Shown here: piece after piece, positions 16,601-24,766 of the stretch
Numbering within the stretch: position 1 is the first letter of the stretch
Layout of the letters: each line of letters starts with the position of its first letter
Source: Paraburkholderia lycopersici
Lineage (GTDB): Bacteria; Pseudomonadota; Gammaproteobacteria; Burkholderiales; Burkholderiaceae
Reading direction: 5' to 3'
Assembly (NCBI RefSeq): GCF_900096975.1
Contig: NZ_FMYQ01000011.1
Location: forward strand, 124,001 to 188,000
DNA: 64,000 nucleotides
Position numbers and translations under genes: made by a program
Notes under the pieces: model-generated
What the model saw: only the letters and a program-made list of their open reading frames with translations
What the model was told of the DNA's origin: nothing
Database searches by the model: none

Positions 16601-18034
16601 TTAGCGTGCCGCGACGGCCTGCGACGCGGCCGTCGTCTTCACCGCCGCCGCATAATCGACGACGGACCCGGACGTGTGCTGCGCATACGCATCGGCGCCC
16701 GCCTTCTGCAGGAATGCGGTGATGTTGCCGTGCGCGTCGCGCACGTACCACGCGTCCGGCGCGAGCAGCTTCAGCCCGCCGTCATGGTCATGCACGTACA
16801 CCGCGCGGGCCTTGCCCGTGGACGGCCCGAGCTTGGCGAGGGCCGCGAACGCTTCCTCGACATTCGCGTAGTTGCGCACGTGCGCTTCATTCGGCAACCA
16901 GATCTGCGCGACGTCGTTGAAGTCGCGAATGGGCTTGCCGGTCAGCGCGTCGTTTGCGACGAGCGGCTGTCGCGCATGGTTTTTCAGCGCGGCGTCGTAA
17001 TCGAGCCCGGATTCCTTGAACGCTTCGCGGATGTAGCGATCGTCGACGAACGTGTTCGCATCGAGATTCACGTCGGTCTTCCTGAGCAGCTTCAGCGTGT
17101 CGATCGCGGTCGCCACGGCCTGCCGGTATTCCGGCTTCCATGTGAGATCGCGCGTCTGCAGGCCGAGCGGGCCGTGATACAGATAGTCGACCGGCGCCTC
17201 GATGCCCGTCACCTTCTCGATCAGCAAACTATATTTTTCGGGGTCCTGAGCGATCAGGCGATTGGCTTCGATCGCCGCCCGCAAATAGGCGACGACGACT
17301 TCGGGGTATTTCTGCGCATAGGCGGCGTCGACGAGCGCGCCGTGGAAGGTCGGCGCGTGGCTCTGCGCGCCGTCGTAGATCTTGCGCGCGATGCCGCGAT
17401 ACGGGAACAGGTCCGCGAACGGCACGAAGTCGGCGTGCGCGTCGATCTTGCCGGCCTTCAGCGCGCTGCCCGCCACCTCCGGCGCCTGCGTGATGATGTT
17501 CACGTCGGTGTCGGGGTCCCAGCCTTGCGCCTTGATTGCGCGCAGCAGCATGCCGTGCGCGGTCGAGGCGAACGGCACCGAGATCGTCTTGCCCTTCAGG
17601 TCCGCGATCGAATGCGCCGGCGAGTTCACCGGTACGACGATGCCGTTGCCGCTACCGTCGATGCTGCCTTCGAGCACGGTGATGAAAATGCTCCTTCGGC
17701 CAGCCTTCTGGAACGCCGCGCCATTGAGCGAGCCCGGAAAGTCCGCCATCGCGCCGAAGTCGAGTTTGCCGGCCACCATCTCGTTGGTGAGCGGCGCGCC
17801 AGAGGTGAAGTCTTTCCACTGCACGTCATAGGTGACGTTCGCGTACTTGCCGGTATGCGGAAGATACTTGTCGAGCAGATGCAGTTCGCGGATCAGCAGG
17901 CCGCCGGTCGCGCAGTTGATCGTGGTGTCCTGCGTGCCGATCGCCACGCGCAGGGTTTCCGCCTGGGCGGTGACGGCCGCCGCGAACAGCAGCGGCGCGG
18001 CGATGAGGCGAACAATCCGGTGTCGTATTTTCAT
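16601..18034 (-). CDS. ABC substrate-binding protein with NosL-like C-terminal extension (system 2)
   Basis: 477 aa, much longer than usual 320-340-aa SsuA/NrtA-type proteins. Residues 1-25 are a signal peptide (ending AQAE). Residues 26 to about 340 are a nitrate/sulfonate-type binding domain (MVAGKLDFGAMADFPGSL, SVPFASTAHGMLLRAI). The last roughly 75 residues look like a NosL-type module: YVHDHDGG, AWYVRDAHGNITAF and a terminal A-A-Y-A-Q pattern. NosL proteins bind copper in nitrous oxide reductase assembly, but here no Cys or Met ligand group is obvious. The fused module may sense or present a cofactor, or widen ligand specificity. It precedes its permease by 35 bp. Confidence 0.85.
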   Translation of the reverse strand: MKIRHRIVRLIAAPLLFAAAVTAQAETLRVAIGTQDTTINCATGGLLIRELHLLDKYLPHTGKYANVTYDVQWKDFTSGAPLTNEMVAGKLDFGAMADFPGSLNGAAFQKAGRRSIFITVLEGSIDGSGNGIVVPVNSPAHSIADLKGKTISVPFASTAHGMLLRAIKAQGWDPDTDVNIITQAPEVAGSALKAGKIDAHADFVPFADLFPYRGIARKIYDGAQSHAPTFHGALVDAAYAQKYPEVVVAYLRAAIEANRLIAQDPEKYSLLIEKVTGIEAPVDYLYHGPLGLQTRDLTWKPEYRQAVATAIDTLKLLRKTDVNLDANTFVDDRYIREAFKESGLDYDAALKNHARQPLVANDALTGKPIRDFNDVAQIWLPNEAHVRNYANVEEAFAALAKLGPSTGKARAVYVHDHDGGLKLLAPDAWYVRDAHGNITAFLQKAGADAYAQHTSGSVVDYAAAVKTTAASQAVAAR

Positions 18035-18076
18035 GGCGTCGGGGGCGTAAGTGTGGAGCCGTTCGTGGGCAAGCCG

Positions 18077-18322
18077 TTAGCGCAGCAGATAAGGGATTTC
18101 GACCTTCACCGCGTCGGTCGGGCAATCGCGCTCGCATGGCATGCAGTACCAGCATTCGTCGAACTGCATGTAGGCCTTGCCTTTCGTGAGGTCGATCGCG
18201 AGCAGGTCGAGCGGGCAGACGTCGACGCACACCGTGCATCCCTTGTCGGCGATGCAGCGATCCTCGTCGATCGTGACGGGAGCATTGCTGCGCTGAAAGA
18301 TTTCGTGGGGCGTATGGGACAT
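18077..18322 (-). CDS. 2x[4Fe-4S] ferredoxin, AprB-like
   Basis: 81-aa ferredoxin with two complete [4Fe-4S] cysteine sets: Cys23, Cys29, Cys32 and Cys36, then Cys57, Cys60, Cys63 and Cys67 (CWYCMPCERDCP). The wide first spacing and the Trp next to Cys57 resemble the beta subunit of adenylylsulfate reductase. It lies 10 bp after the flavoprotein gene and is its likely electron partner. Unlike dissimilatory AprB it lacks a long C-terminal arm. Confidence 0.92.
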   Translation of the reverse strand: MSHTPHEIFQRSNAPVTIDEDRCIADKGCTVCVDVCPLDLLAIDLTKGKAYMQFDECWYCMPCERDCPTDAVKVEIPYLLR

Positions 18323-18332
18323 GTCGAATTCC

Positions 18333-20072
18333 TCAATTCGCGGGCGAGAGCGCCGCGCCTTCCCGGATGCGCAACTGGTCGTACGCGGAGCGCTCCTGCT
18401 CCCCGAGCGGCACGACGTACGGCGCGACCGCGCGTTTTTCGCTCGTCATCCGGCCCGACGCATCCTTGCGCAGATGCGTGTGGCAGAACCATTCGGCGTC
18501 GTTGCGCTGCGGATAGTCGACCCGGTGGTGATAGAGTCCCCAGCGGCTTTCGGTGCGGAACAGGGACGCGCGCGCAGCCATTTCCGCGCAGTCGCGGATC
18601 GCGCGGACTTCGGCCGCGCGCATCAGCTCATGCGGGTTGTTCGCCTTGATCGTGTCGATGTCTCCGGCGATTTCATCGAAGCGTTGCAGGCCGATTTCCA
18701 TCTTGCGCGTCACCTTCGGCGGCTGCAGATAGTCGTTGACCATCCGGCGCAGCTTGTATTCGACCTGGGCCGGCGCGAGTCCGTCGTCGCGGGAAAGCGG
18801 TGCGTAGATACGCTGGCGCTCGGCCTCGACCTGGCCTTCGTCGACGGATGCGTGATCGCGGCCTTCGACGTATTCCGCCGCGTTGCTGCCCGCGAACCAG
18901 CCGTACGTGAACGCGCCGAGCATGTAGTTGTGCGGTACGGCCGCCATGTCGCCCGCTGCATACAAGCCGGGCACGGTGGTCTCGGCGCGCGCGTTCACAT
19001 AGACGCCCGATGCGCTGTGCCCGCTGCAGAAGCCGATCTCCGAGATATGCATCTCGACCATCTGCTGCCGGTAGTCGGTGCCGCGTCCGGCGTGGAAGCG
19101 CCCGCGGCTCGGCCGCTCGTTCGTGTGCAGGATCTGCTCGATGGTCTGGATCGTTTCTTCGGCGAGGTGGTCGAGCTTCAGGAATACCGGGCCGTTGCCG
19201 CTCTGGAGTTCCTGGTAGAACTCCCACATCATCTGGCCGCTCCAGTAGTCACACTCGATGAAGCGCTCGCCCTTGCCGTTCGCGGTGAAGCCGCCGAGCG
19301 GGCCGGTCACGTACGCGCATGCGGGGCCGTTATAGTCCTTGATTAGCGGGTTGATCTGGAAGCATTCGAGGTTCGCGAGCGCGGCGCCCGCGTGGTAGGC
19401 CATCGCATAGCCGTCGCCTGCGTTGGTCGGATTCTCGTAGGTGCCCATCAGATAGCCGGAGGCCGGCAGGCCGAGCCGGCCCGCCGCGCCGCAGCACAGA
19501 ATCACCGCCTTCGCGCGCACCACGTAGAACGCGGCGGTGCGGCAATCGAAGCCGAGGACCCCGCATGCGCGGCCGCGAGAATCGGTCAGTACGCGCGTGG
19601 CGACGATGCGGTTCGTGATCTCGATTCGCGCGCGCTTGAGCTGGCGGTACAGGATCTTCTTCACGTCGTGCCCTTCGGGCATCGGCAGCACGTAGGCGCC
19701 CATGTGGTGGACTTTCCTGACCGCGTAATCGCCGTTGCCGTCCTTCTCGAACTTCACGCCCCAGCGGTCGAGCTGCTCGATGGTCGTGAAGCTGTGCGTC
19801 GCGTATGCGTACACGGCGTCCTGATCGACGATGCCATCGTTCGCGATCGTGATCTCGCGCGTGTACTGCTCCGGCGTGGCGTGGCCCGGAATGATCGCGT
19901 TGTTCAGTCCGTCCATGCCCATCGAGATCGCGCCGCTGCGCTTGACATTCGCCTTTTCGAGCAGCAGTACCTTGAGTGCGGGATTCCGCTCCTTCGCCTT
20001 GATCGCGGCCATCGGGCCGGCCGTGCCGCCGCCGACCACGACGACGTCGTATTCGAGCACCTCGGTTTTCAT
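18333..20072 (-). CDS. AprA/fumarate-reductase-like flavoprotein
   Basis: 579-aa FAD-dependent oxidoreductase. The FAD dinucleotide fold is at the N-terminus (VVVVGGGTAGPMAA). Further FAD contacts include KRSGAISMGMDG, ILCCGAAGR and the late GLYAAGDMAA. A C-terminal helical domain begins near residue 420. The sequence style and the AprB-like ferredoxin beside it place it with AprA-type members of the succinate dehydrogenase/fumarate reductase family, but no sat, qmo or dsr genes accompany it, so APS is probably not the substrate. It may oxidise or reduce an imported organosulfur or nitrogen compound; this is inference. The ATG overlaps the GntR stop by four bases. Confidence 0.88.
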   Translation of the reverse strand: MKTEVLEYDVVVVGGGTAGPMAAIKAKERNPALKVLLLEKANVKRSGAISMGMDGLNNAIIPGHATPEQYTREITIANDGIVDQDAVYAYATHSFTTIEQLDRWGVKFEKDGNGDYAVRKVHHMGAYVLPMPEGHDVKKILYRQLKRARIEITNRIVATRVLTDSRGRACGVLGFDCRTAAFYVVRAKAVILCCGAAGRLGLPASGYLMGTYENPTNAGDGYAMAYHAGAALANLECFQINPLIKDYNGPACAYVTGPLGGFTANGKGERFIECDYWSGQMMWEFYQELQSGNGPVFLKLDHLAEETIQTIEQILHTNERPSRGRFHAGRGTDYRQQMVEMHISEIGFCSGHSASGVYVNARAETTVPGLYAAGDMAAVPHNYMLGAFTYGWFAGSNAAEYVEGRDHASVDEGQVEAERQRIYAPLSRDDGLAPAQVEYKLRRMVNDYLQPPKVTRKMEIGLQRFDEIAGDIDTIKANNPHELMRAAEVRAIRDCAEMAARASLFRTESRWGLYHHRVDYPQRNDAEWFCHTHLRKDASGRMTSEKRAVAPYVVPLGEQERSAYDQLRIREGAALSPAN

Positions 20073-20830
20073 CGTGCTTTCCTTCGGGGTTTCTGGCGGT
20101 CGACGCGCAGCCGGTACTGGAACGCATCGCCGCGAAAGTACAGGTATTCGTAGTCGATCGGCATGCCCGACGCGTCGTGAGTCAGCCGCTCGATGCGTAG
20201 CACGGGGCTGCCGTCCTCGACGCGCAGGGCCTCTACGATGTCGTCGTCGGCGAGAATCGCGCCGATCGACACGTCGGCATGACCGAGCGGCACGCCGCAG
20301 TCGTTTTCGAGAATCAGGAAGATGTCGCGCGTGACGAGGTCCGCGTTCGCGAGCCGCTTGCCGATCGCTTCGGGGACCCAGGTGAGTTCGAGCGACACCG
20401 GTTCGCGGTTGAGCAGCCGCACGCGATGGATTTCCGCAACCGGCGCGCCCTCCGGCAGATTGAGCCGCGTCGCGATATGGCGGTCGGCCTTCACGATCCT
20501 GAAGCTGCGCAACTGGTTGACGATCTCATAACCCATCGACGACATCGCCTCCGAGAAACCCTGCAGCGAGGTCACATTCTGGAACGCCTTGGGCTTCGAA
20601 ACGAACGTGCCCTTGCCGTGCACCTTGAATAGCAGCCCCTCTTTCTGCAGGTCGCCCAGCGCCTGGCGCACGGTGATGCGGCTGACCTCGAAGATCGCGC
20701 ACAGCTCGTGTTCGGATGGCATCTGGCTGTGCGGCGCGTAGGTGCCGTCGAGGATGCGCGCGCGCAATGCATCCTTGATCTGGACGTAGAGCGGCTGTGG
20801 CGACAGCGGCACGAGGTTGCTGCGGGACAT
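20069..20830 (-). CDS. GntR family regulator, HutC/UTRA subfamily
   Basis: 253 aa. The N-terminal winged helix has PLYVQIKDALRARILDGTY and the recognition region SEHELCAIFEVSRITVRQAL; the C-terminal UTRA effector domain covers about residues 90-245. HutC-type regulators usually repress and release DNA when a pathway ligand binds the UTRA pocket. It is the promoter-proximal gene of the eleven-gene operon and its stop overlaps the flavoprotein start, so it controls its own expression together with the operon. A perfect palindrome 12 bp upstream of its ATG is the probable operator. Confidence 0.92.
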   Translation of the reverse strand: MSRSNLVPLSPQPLYVQIKDALRARILDGTYAPHSQMPSEHELCAIFEVSRITVRQALGDLQKEGLLFKVHGKGTFVSKPKAFQNVTSLQGFSEAMSSMGYEIVNQLRSFRIVKADRHIATRLNLPEGAPVAEIHRVRLLNREPVSLELTWVPEAIGKRLANADLVTRDIFLILENDCGVPLGHADVSIGAILADDDIVEALRVEDGSPVLRIERLTHDASGMPIDYEYLYFRGDAFQYRLRVDRQKPRRKAR

Positions 20831-20841
20831 GGTCGGTTCGG

Positions 20842-20855
20842 CTTGTCATGACAAG
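20842..20855. promoter_or_regulatory. palindromic operator, probable GntR binding site
   Basis: CTTGTCATGACAAG is a perfect 14-bp palindrome ending 12 bp before the GntR start codon. HutC-type GntR proteins bind short palindromes of this kind near their own promoter. A repressor here would block initiation or early elongation. Confidence 0.65.
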
Positions 20856-20864
20856 ATGGGTCGC

Positions 20865-20892
20865 AGTCTAATCAGAGTTTGATATGGGACAA
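20865..20892 (-). promoter_or_regulatory. weak sigma-70-type promoter of the GntR-led operon
   Basis: Reading the minus strand, TTGTCC (-35) and TAGACT (-10) are separated by 16 nt. Each matches the consensus at four of six positions. The palindrome at 20842-20855 lies just downstream of the predicted start, as expected for autorepression. This is the only reasonable promoter I can see for the operon. Confidence 0.35.
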
Positions 20893-21268
20893 ACGAACCA
20901 TTTCTGATATGTAATTCAGATTGTCCGGTGGCGTGATTTTTGCCGCGCAGCCTGACGTTTTGACGTTGATCCAGATGTTCTGACGGCAGGTGGCCTGCGT
21001 CATATCGAATACCGGATGTCTTTCGTGCCGGCCCCGGGAGATCCGGGGCGAGCGTGAGCCGCATGGCAGATGGCGGTCAGACGCACCGGAGGTGGCGTGG
21101 CCTGACCCGGATCGGGTAACCAGACGGCAAGTGAGTTCTCTTATCCCGGGCAACGAGAACATCTCGTGCAAGGCGCACATTGCACGCTCGCTTCGACGGA
21201 TCGGTTGCGGGACGTCATCTCTATCGGCAGCCTTTCGACGATCATCGGCACGGGAGTGCGCGCGGGCT

Positions 21269-23053
21269 TCATCGTTGCCGATCGTGACGTTCCCGAAGGC
21301 CTTCTCCATCAAAAGCTGGTTTCGGGCATGGCGACGCCGACTGTCGCCGAGCGCCAATGCCGTGGCGCTCATACGCGGTTTCGCGCGTCGCCTCGATTTC
21401 CTGCCGCGCGCGAACGGCATTCCATCCCAACACCTGCGCTGCAAGGGCGGAAACTTCGAGCAACAAGGCGCGAGTCAAATGTCCAGAGATCGCAATGGTG
21501 GTGCGTCGGAAAAGCAGGTCCGCGAGGTGCGTCACCATGTCGTGCTCGCACAGGTATTGAATCTCGCGCACGGTGTAGCCCGGCTCGCTCGTAAGCGAAC
21601 GATCCGCGCTTCCGTCCCGCGCGTGCGCGCAGAATGCGGCAACCGCTGCCGCCGCCGTGCCGTATCGGACGAAAAGCGTCTCGACGCGCGCGGCCGGAAT
21701 AGCGTTGCGTCGCGCGATTGCCGCAATCCATGCGTTTCGTTCCGTTGCATCTCGCGGATAGTCACGACCGCCGCCGATCGGCTCGTGGCGTGTGCTGATC
21801 CTGCGCGGGCGTCCAAGGCGTCTGAGCGCATCGTCGGCGACCGATTGCGCGAATCCACGAAAGGTCGTCCATTTGCCGCCTACCAGCGAGAGCACGGGGA
21901 TCTGCGTACCCGGCAGATGATCGACGTGCATCACATGATCGCGGCTCACGTCGCCCGGATTCGCCGCGTCGGACCAGGGAAGCGGGCGCACGCCGCTGTA
22001 CCGGAAGGTAATATCGGACTCCTCGATATCGACGCGTGGAAAGATCTCGCGCAATACGCCGAGCATGTAGGCAACCTCGTCGTCTTCGCAACGCACACCG
22101 TCCGGATCGTGGATGCGGATATCGGTGGAGCCGATCAGAAGCTTGTCCATGAACGGGTAGACGAGCGAGATGCGGCCATCCTTCGAGCCGTAGTACACCA
22201 TGCGGCCACGCAACTGCGCATGGAGTTCGGGATGGTCGACGATCAAATGCGAACCCTTCGTTGCGCCGATGTACCTACGCTCGATCCCGAGCGCGCCGTT
22301 TACGCGGTCGATCCACGCGCCGCCCGCATTGACGACGATATCGGGCTTCGTGGCAACGCGTTCTTGCGTCACGAGATCACGCAGCCATACGACATCGTTT
22401 TCCGCTCGTTCGACACACACGTAATTGGCCGCGGCGGCGCGCTCGCAGGCAGCGAGGCCGTCCGCGACGAGTTCGAAGTTCAGCCGCTCGGCCTGGGTCA
22501 CCCGGGCGTCGTAGTACGTGGCTGTGGCCTTGATTGCCGGATCGAGCAGCGGCAAGCTCCGCAGCGATTGCCGCCTGAGCGCGAAATGATGCCGCGGCAT
22601 CGTGCGGTCATGGCGGCCAAGAAAATCATACATCGCGAGGCCGATCTTCGAAATGACCGCGCCGCGATCGGTCAGCCGGGCCTTCATGCCGAAGAAGCGG
22701 CGCGCGGACGCGATCATTCCGCCGAAGTACGAATGAATCGGCAATACGGTCTCGAGCGGCAGCACATAATGCGGCGCGTTTTTCAACAGCAGGTTGCGCT
22801 CCAGCGTGGATTCGGCCACGAGGCGAAACTCGCCAGTTTCGAGGTACTTCACGCCGCCATGGATGAGGCGCGACGGCGCGCTGCTCGCACCGGAGGCGAA
22901 ATCCTCCTTGTCGATCAGCAGGCAGTCGACACCTTGCAGGCAGAGGTCGCGAAAGAGGCCCGCTCCGTTGATGCCGCCACCGACAATCAACACGCTGACT
23001 TTTGGGTGCTGCTTCACCCGGTCGAGAAAGAATTTGCGGTTTCGTACCGTCAT
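21269..23053 (-). CDS. GlpD-like FAD-dependent polyol-phosphate dehydrogenase
   Basis: 594-aa member of the glycerol-3-phosphate dehydrogenase family. FAD fold VLIVGGGINGAGLFRDL, DKEDFASGASSAPSRLIHGG, and the late VGGKWTTFRG block are all typical. A helical DAO_C-type C-terminal domain is present. It is about 90 residues longer than EryB of this window and clearly a different paralogue. It follows an FGGY kinase gene by 15 bp, so the pair would phosphorylate a polyol and oxidise the product to a ketose phosphate, feeding electrons to quinone. Glycerol is possible; divergence from eryD makes a tetritol or pentitol at least as likely. Confidence 0.88.
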   Translation of the reverse strand: MTVRNRKFFLDRVKQHPKVSVLIVGGGINGAGLFRDLCLQGVDCLLIDKEDFASGASSAPSRLIHGGVKYLETGEFRLVAESTLERNLLLKNAPHYVLPLETVLPIHSYFGGMIASARRFFGMKARLTDRGAVISKIGLAMYDFLGRHDRTMPRHHFALRRQSLRSLPLLDPAIKATATYYDARVTQAERLNFELVADGLAACERAAAANYVCVERAENDVVWLRDLVTQERVATKPDIVVNAGGAWIDRVNGALGIERRYIGATKGSHLIVDHPELHAQLRGRMVYYGSKDGRISLVYPFMDKLLIGSTDIRIHDPDGVRCEDDEVAYMLGVLREIFPRVDIEESDITFRYSGVRPLPWSDAANPGDVSRDHVMHVDHLPGTQIPVLSLVGGKWTTFRGFAQSVADDALRRLGRPRRISTRHEPIGGGRDYPRDATERNAWIAAIARRNAIPAARVETLFVRYGTAAAAVAAFCAHARDGSADRSLTSEPGYTVREIQYLCEHDMVTHLADLLFRRTTIAISGHLTRALLLEVSALAAQVLGWNAVRARQEIEATRETAYERHGIGARRQSASPCPKPAFDGEGLRERHDRQR

Positions 23054-23068
23054 CGATGTTCTCCGGCT

Positions 23069-24586
23069 TCAGTGCAGGACAGACGCGTGATCGAGCCCCG
23101 GCCATAGAGGCTGGATGGCTGCGATGAGTCGTGTCCAGAGCGCATACGCCTCGTCGAGCCGGGTGTGCCGTTGGGCGTCCGGGCAATATGTGCGCGCGAC
23201 CCGGCACGCACGCGCGCACGCATCGGAAAGCGAGGCGAAAACGCCCACGCTGACTCCGGCGCAGAGCGCCGCGCCAAGCGCACTGGCCTCCTGACTCTCC
23301 GGAATATCGATCGCGATACCGAGGACGTCGGCGAATAGCTGCGCAAGCAAGGGGCTCGACGAGCCGCCGCCAGTCAAACCGGCCCGGCGCGCGGGAAACG
23401 CACCCGTCAATGCTTCGATATGCCAACGGTGATTGAACACCATGCCTTCGATCACGGCGCGCGCCAGATGCGCGCGACGATGCCACGAGCGTATGCCGAA
23501 GAACGACGCACTTGCCGGCTGCTCGAACGGCGAGCCGAACAGGAAGGGGTGAAACATGACCGAAGCGGGCTCCGTGAACGCCGCTTGCACCTCGTCGCCG
23601 ATCAGGTCGAACAACGAGCAGCCGAGCCGCGCGGCCTCCCGCGTTTCGTGCTGAAAGAGTTCGCGCAAGGCCCAGTCGACGTTGCTGGACGACGCCGGCG
23701 AAATGGACATGTTCATCCACTGACCGGGGCGCGTGCCGTTGCGGCACGACCAGCGCGAATCCAGTTGCGGACGATCGGACAGGATTTCGTTGATGCTGAA
23801 CGTGCCCGCCGTAATCGAAAGCGCGCCTGGCTCGATGTTGCCCATGCCGAGGGCGCTCGACGTCACATCGTGCAGCCCGCAGGCAACCGGTGTGCCTGCC
23901 TTCAGACCGGTCTGCGCTGCGGCACGCGCCGTGATGCGTCCAGCCGCCGACGCCGACGCAATGACTCCTGGTAGCGCATGGGCGATCGACGTCAGGCCGT
24001 AGAGCGCCAGCACATCGTCGCTGTACGTCTGGGTGTTGACATCGGTGAAGGACGAACTCGCTTCCGTCGGATCGGTGGCCGGTGTGCCGGTCAGGCAAAG
24101 ACGTAGCCAGTCCTTGCAAAAAAGCACATGGCCGATCTTCGCGTAGCGCTGCGGCTCGTTGAGCTGAATCCACTTGAGCAGGCTCACGGCAGCGTAGGGA
24201 TAGGGCTGCTGTCCCGTCAGCGTCAGCGCTTTTTCGAGGACGCCTTCTTGACGCCAGCGTTCGGATACGTCGAAGGCGCGGCTGTCGAGCGACAGAATGC
24301 CAGGACCGAGCGGCGCGCCGGCATGATCGACGAGATAGAGCCCGTCGCCGTGCCCGGTCACGCCGACCGCGGCAATCGCGTCCGCCGGGATCTTGCCTAG
24401 CGCGTCACGAATCGCGCCGCAGGCCGCGGCCCAGGTCTGCCGCATATCCCGCTCGACGTGCCGTGCGCGCGGTTGGCGCTGCTCCACGCGCCGGCTGCCG
24501 ACCGCGACGGTGCGCCCCGACGCGTCAAAGATCACGGCCTTCGTAGCAGTCGAACCGCTGTCGACGCCGAGCAGATATCTCTCCAT
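23069..24586 (-). CDS. FGGY-family polyol/carbohydrate kinase
   Basis: 505-aa FGGY kinase with two ASKHA domains. Phosphate-binding loop GVDSGSTATKAV is at the N-terminus, the TGHGDGLYLVD region is near residue 80, and the C-terminal adenosine block LTGGGSSSPLLAQLFADVLG precedes EASALGAAL. Start 24586 is chosen because GGAGA precedes it; a start at 24637 would add 17 residues. It is divergent from eryD with 180 bp between the starts and is followed by the GlpD-like gene. It is similar in layout to EryA but diverged, so it probably acts on a different polyol. Confidence 0.88.
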   Translation of the reverse strand: MERYLLGVDSGSTATKAVIFDASGRTVAVGSRRVEQRQPRARHVERDMRQTWAAACGAIRDALGKIPADAIAAVGVTGHGDGLYLVDHAGAPLGPGILSLDSRAFDVSERWRQEGVLEKALTLTGQQPYPYAAVSLLKWIQLNEPQRYAKIGHVLFCKDWLRLCLTGTPATDPTEASSSFTDVNTQTYSDDVLALYGLTSIAHALPGVIASASAAGRITARAAAQTGLKAGTPVACGLHDVTSSALGMGNIEPGALSITAGTFSINEILSDRPQLDSRWSCRNGTRPGQWMNMSISPASSSNVDWALRELFQHETREAARLGCSLFDLIGDEVQAAFTEPASVMFHPFLFGSPFEQPASASFFGIRSWHRRAHLARAVIEGMVFNHRWHIEALTGAFPARRAGLTGGGSSSPLLAQLFADVLGIAIDIPESQEASALGAALCAGVSVGVFASLSDACARACRVARTYCPDAQRHTRLDEAYALWTRLIAAIQPLWPGLDHASVLH

Positions 24587-24707
24587 CGTGTCTCCATACT
24601 GTTTTTTTTGCGCTGCAACACACCGCTTCGAACCCATTGACCAGGCACGACATATCCAGGGTTACAGCGGATGGTATTCGCCGAAAGGGATGCTTATCTT
24701 GAAGTCA

Positions 24708-24723
24708 CTGAAAAAAATTTCAG
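24708..24723. promoter_or_regulatory. inverted repeat, candidate EryD operator
   Basis: CTGAAA-N4-TTTCAG with an A-rich centre lies in the 180-bp divergent region between the FGGY kinase and eryD. It is 44 bp upstream of the eryD ATG. EryD in Brucella represses the ery genes and is relieved by erythritol, so a shared operator here could control both directions. Confidence 0.45.
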
Positions 24724-24766
24724 CACGAGAAAAAAATATCACTTTTCACGTGCGCATGGAGGCAAC

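Larger units (their letters stand above)
20831..21268. other. intergenic control region of the AprA-like operon
   Basis: 438 bp between the GntR gene and the GlpD-like gene, both on the minus strand. The GntR-proximal 60 bp hold the operator palindrome and a weak promoter. The rest carries short frames with no recognisable protein. No convincing terminator was seen after the GlpD-like stop. Confidence 0.55.

Noticed and set aside
20872..21444. 190-codon minus-strand frame before the GntR gene
   Set aside because: Overlaps the GlpD-like gene in another frame, arginine-rich and without family character.
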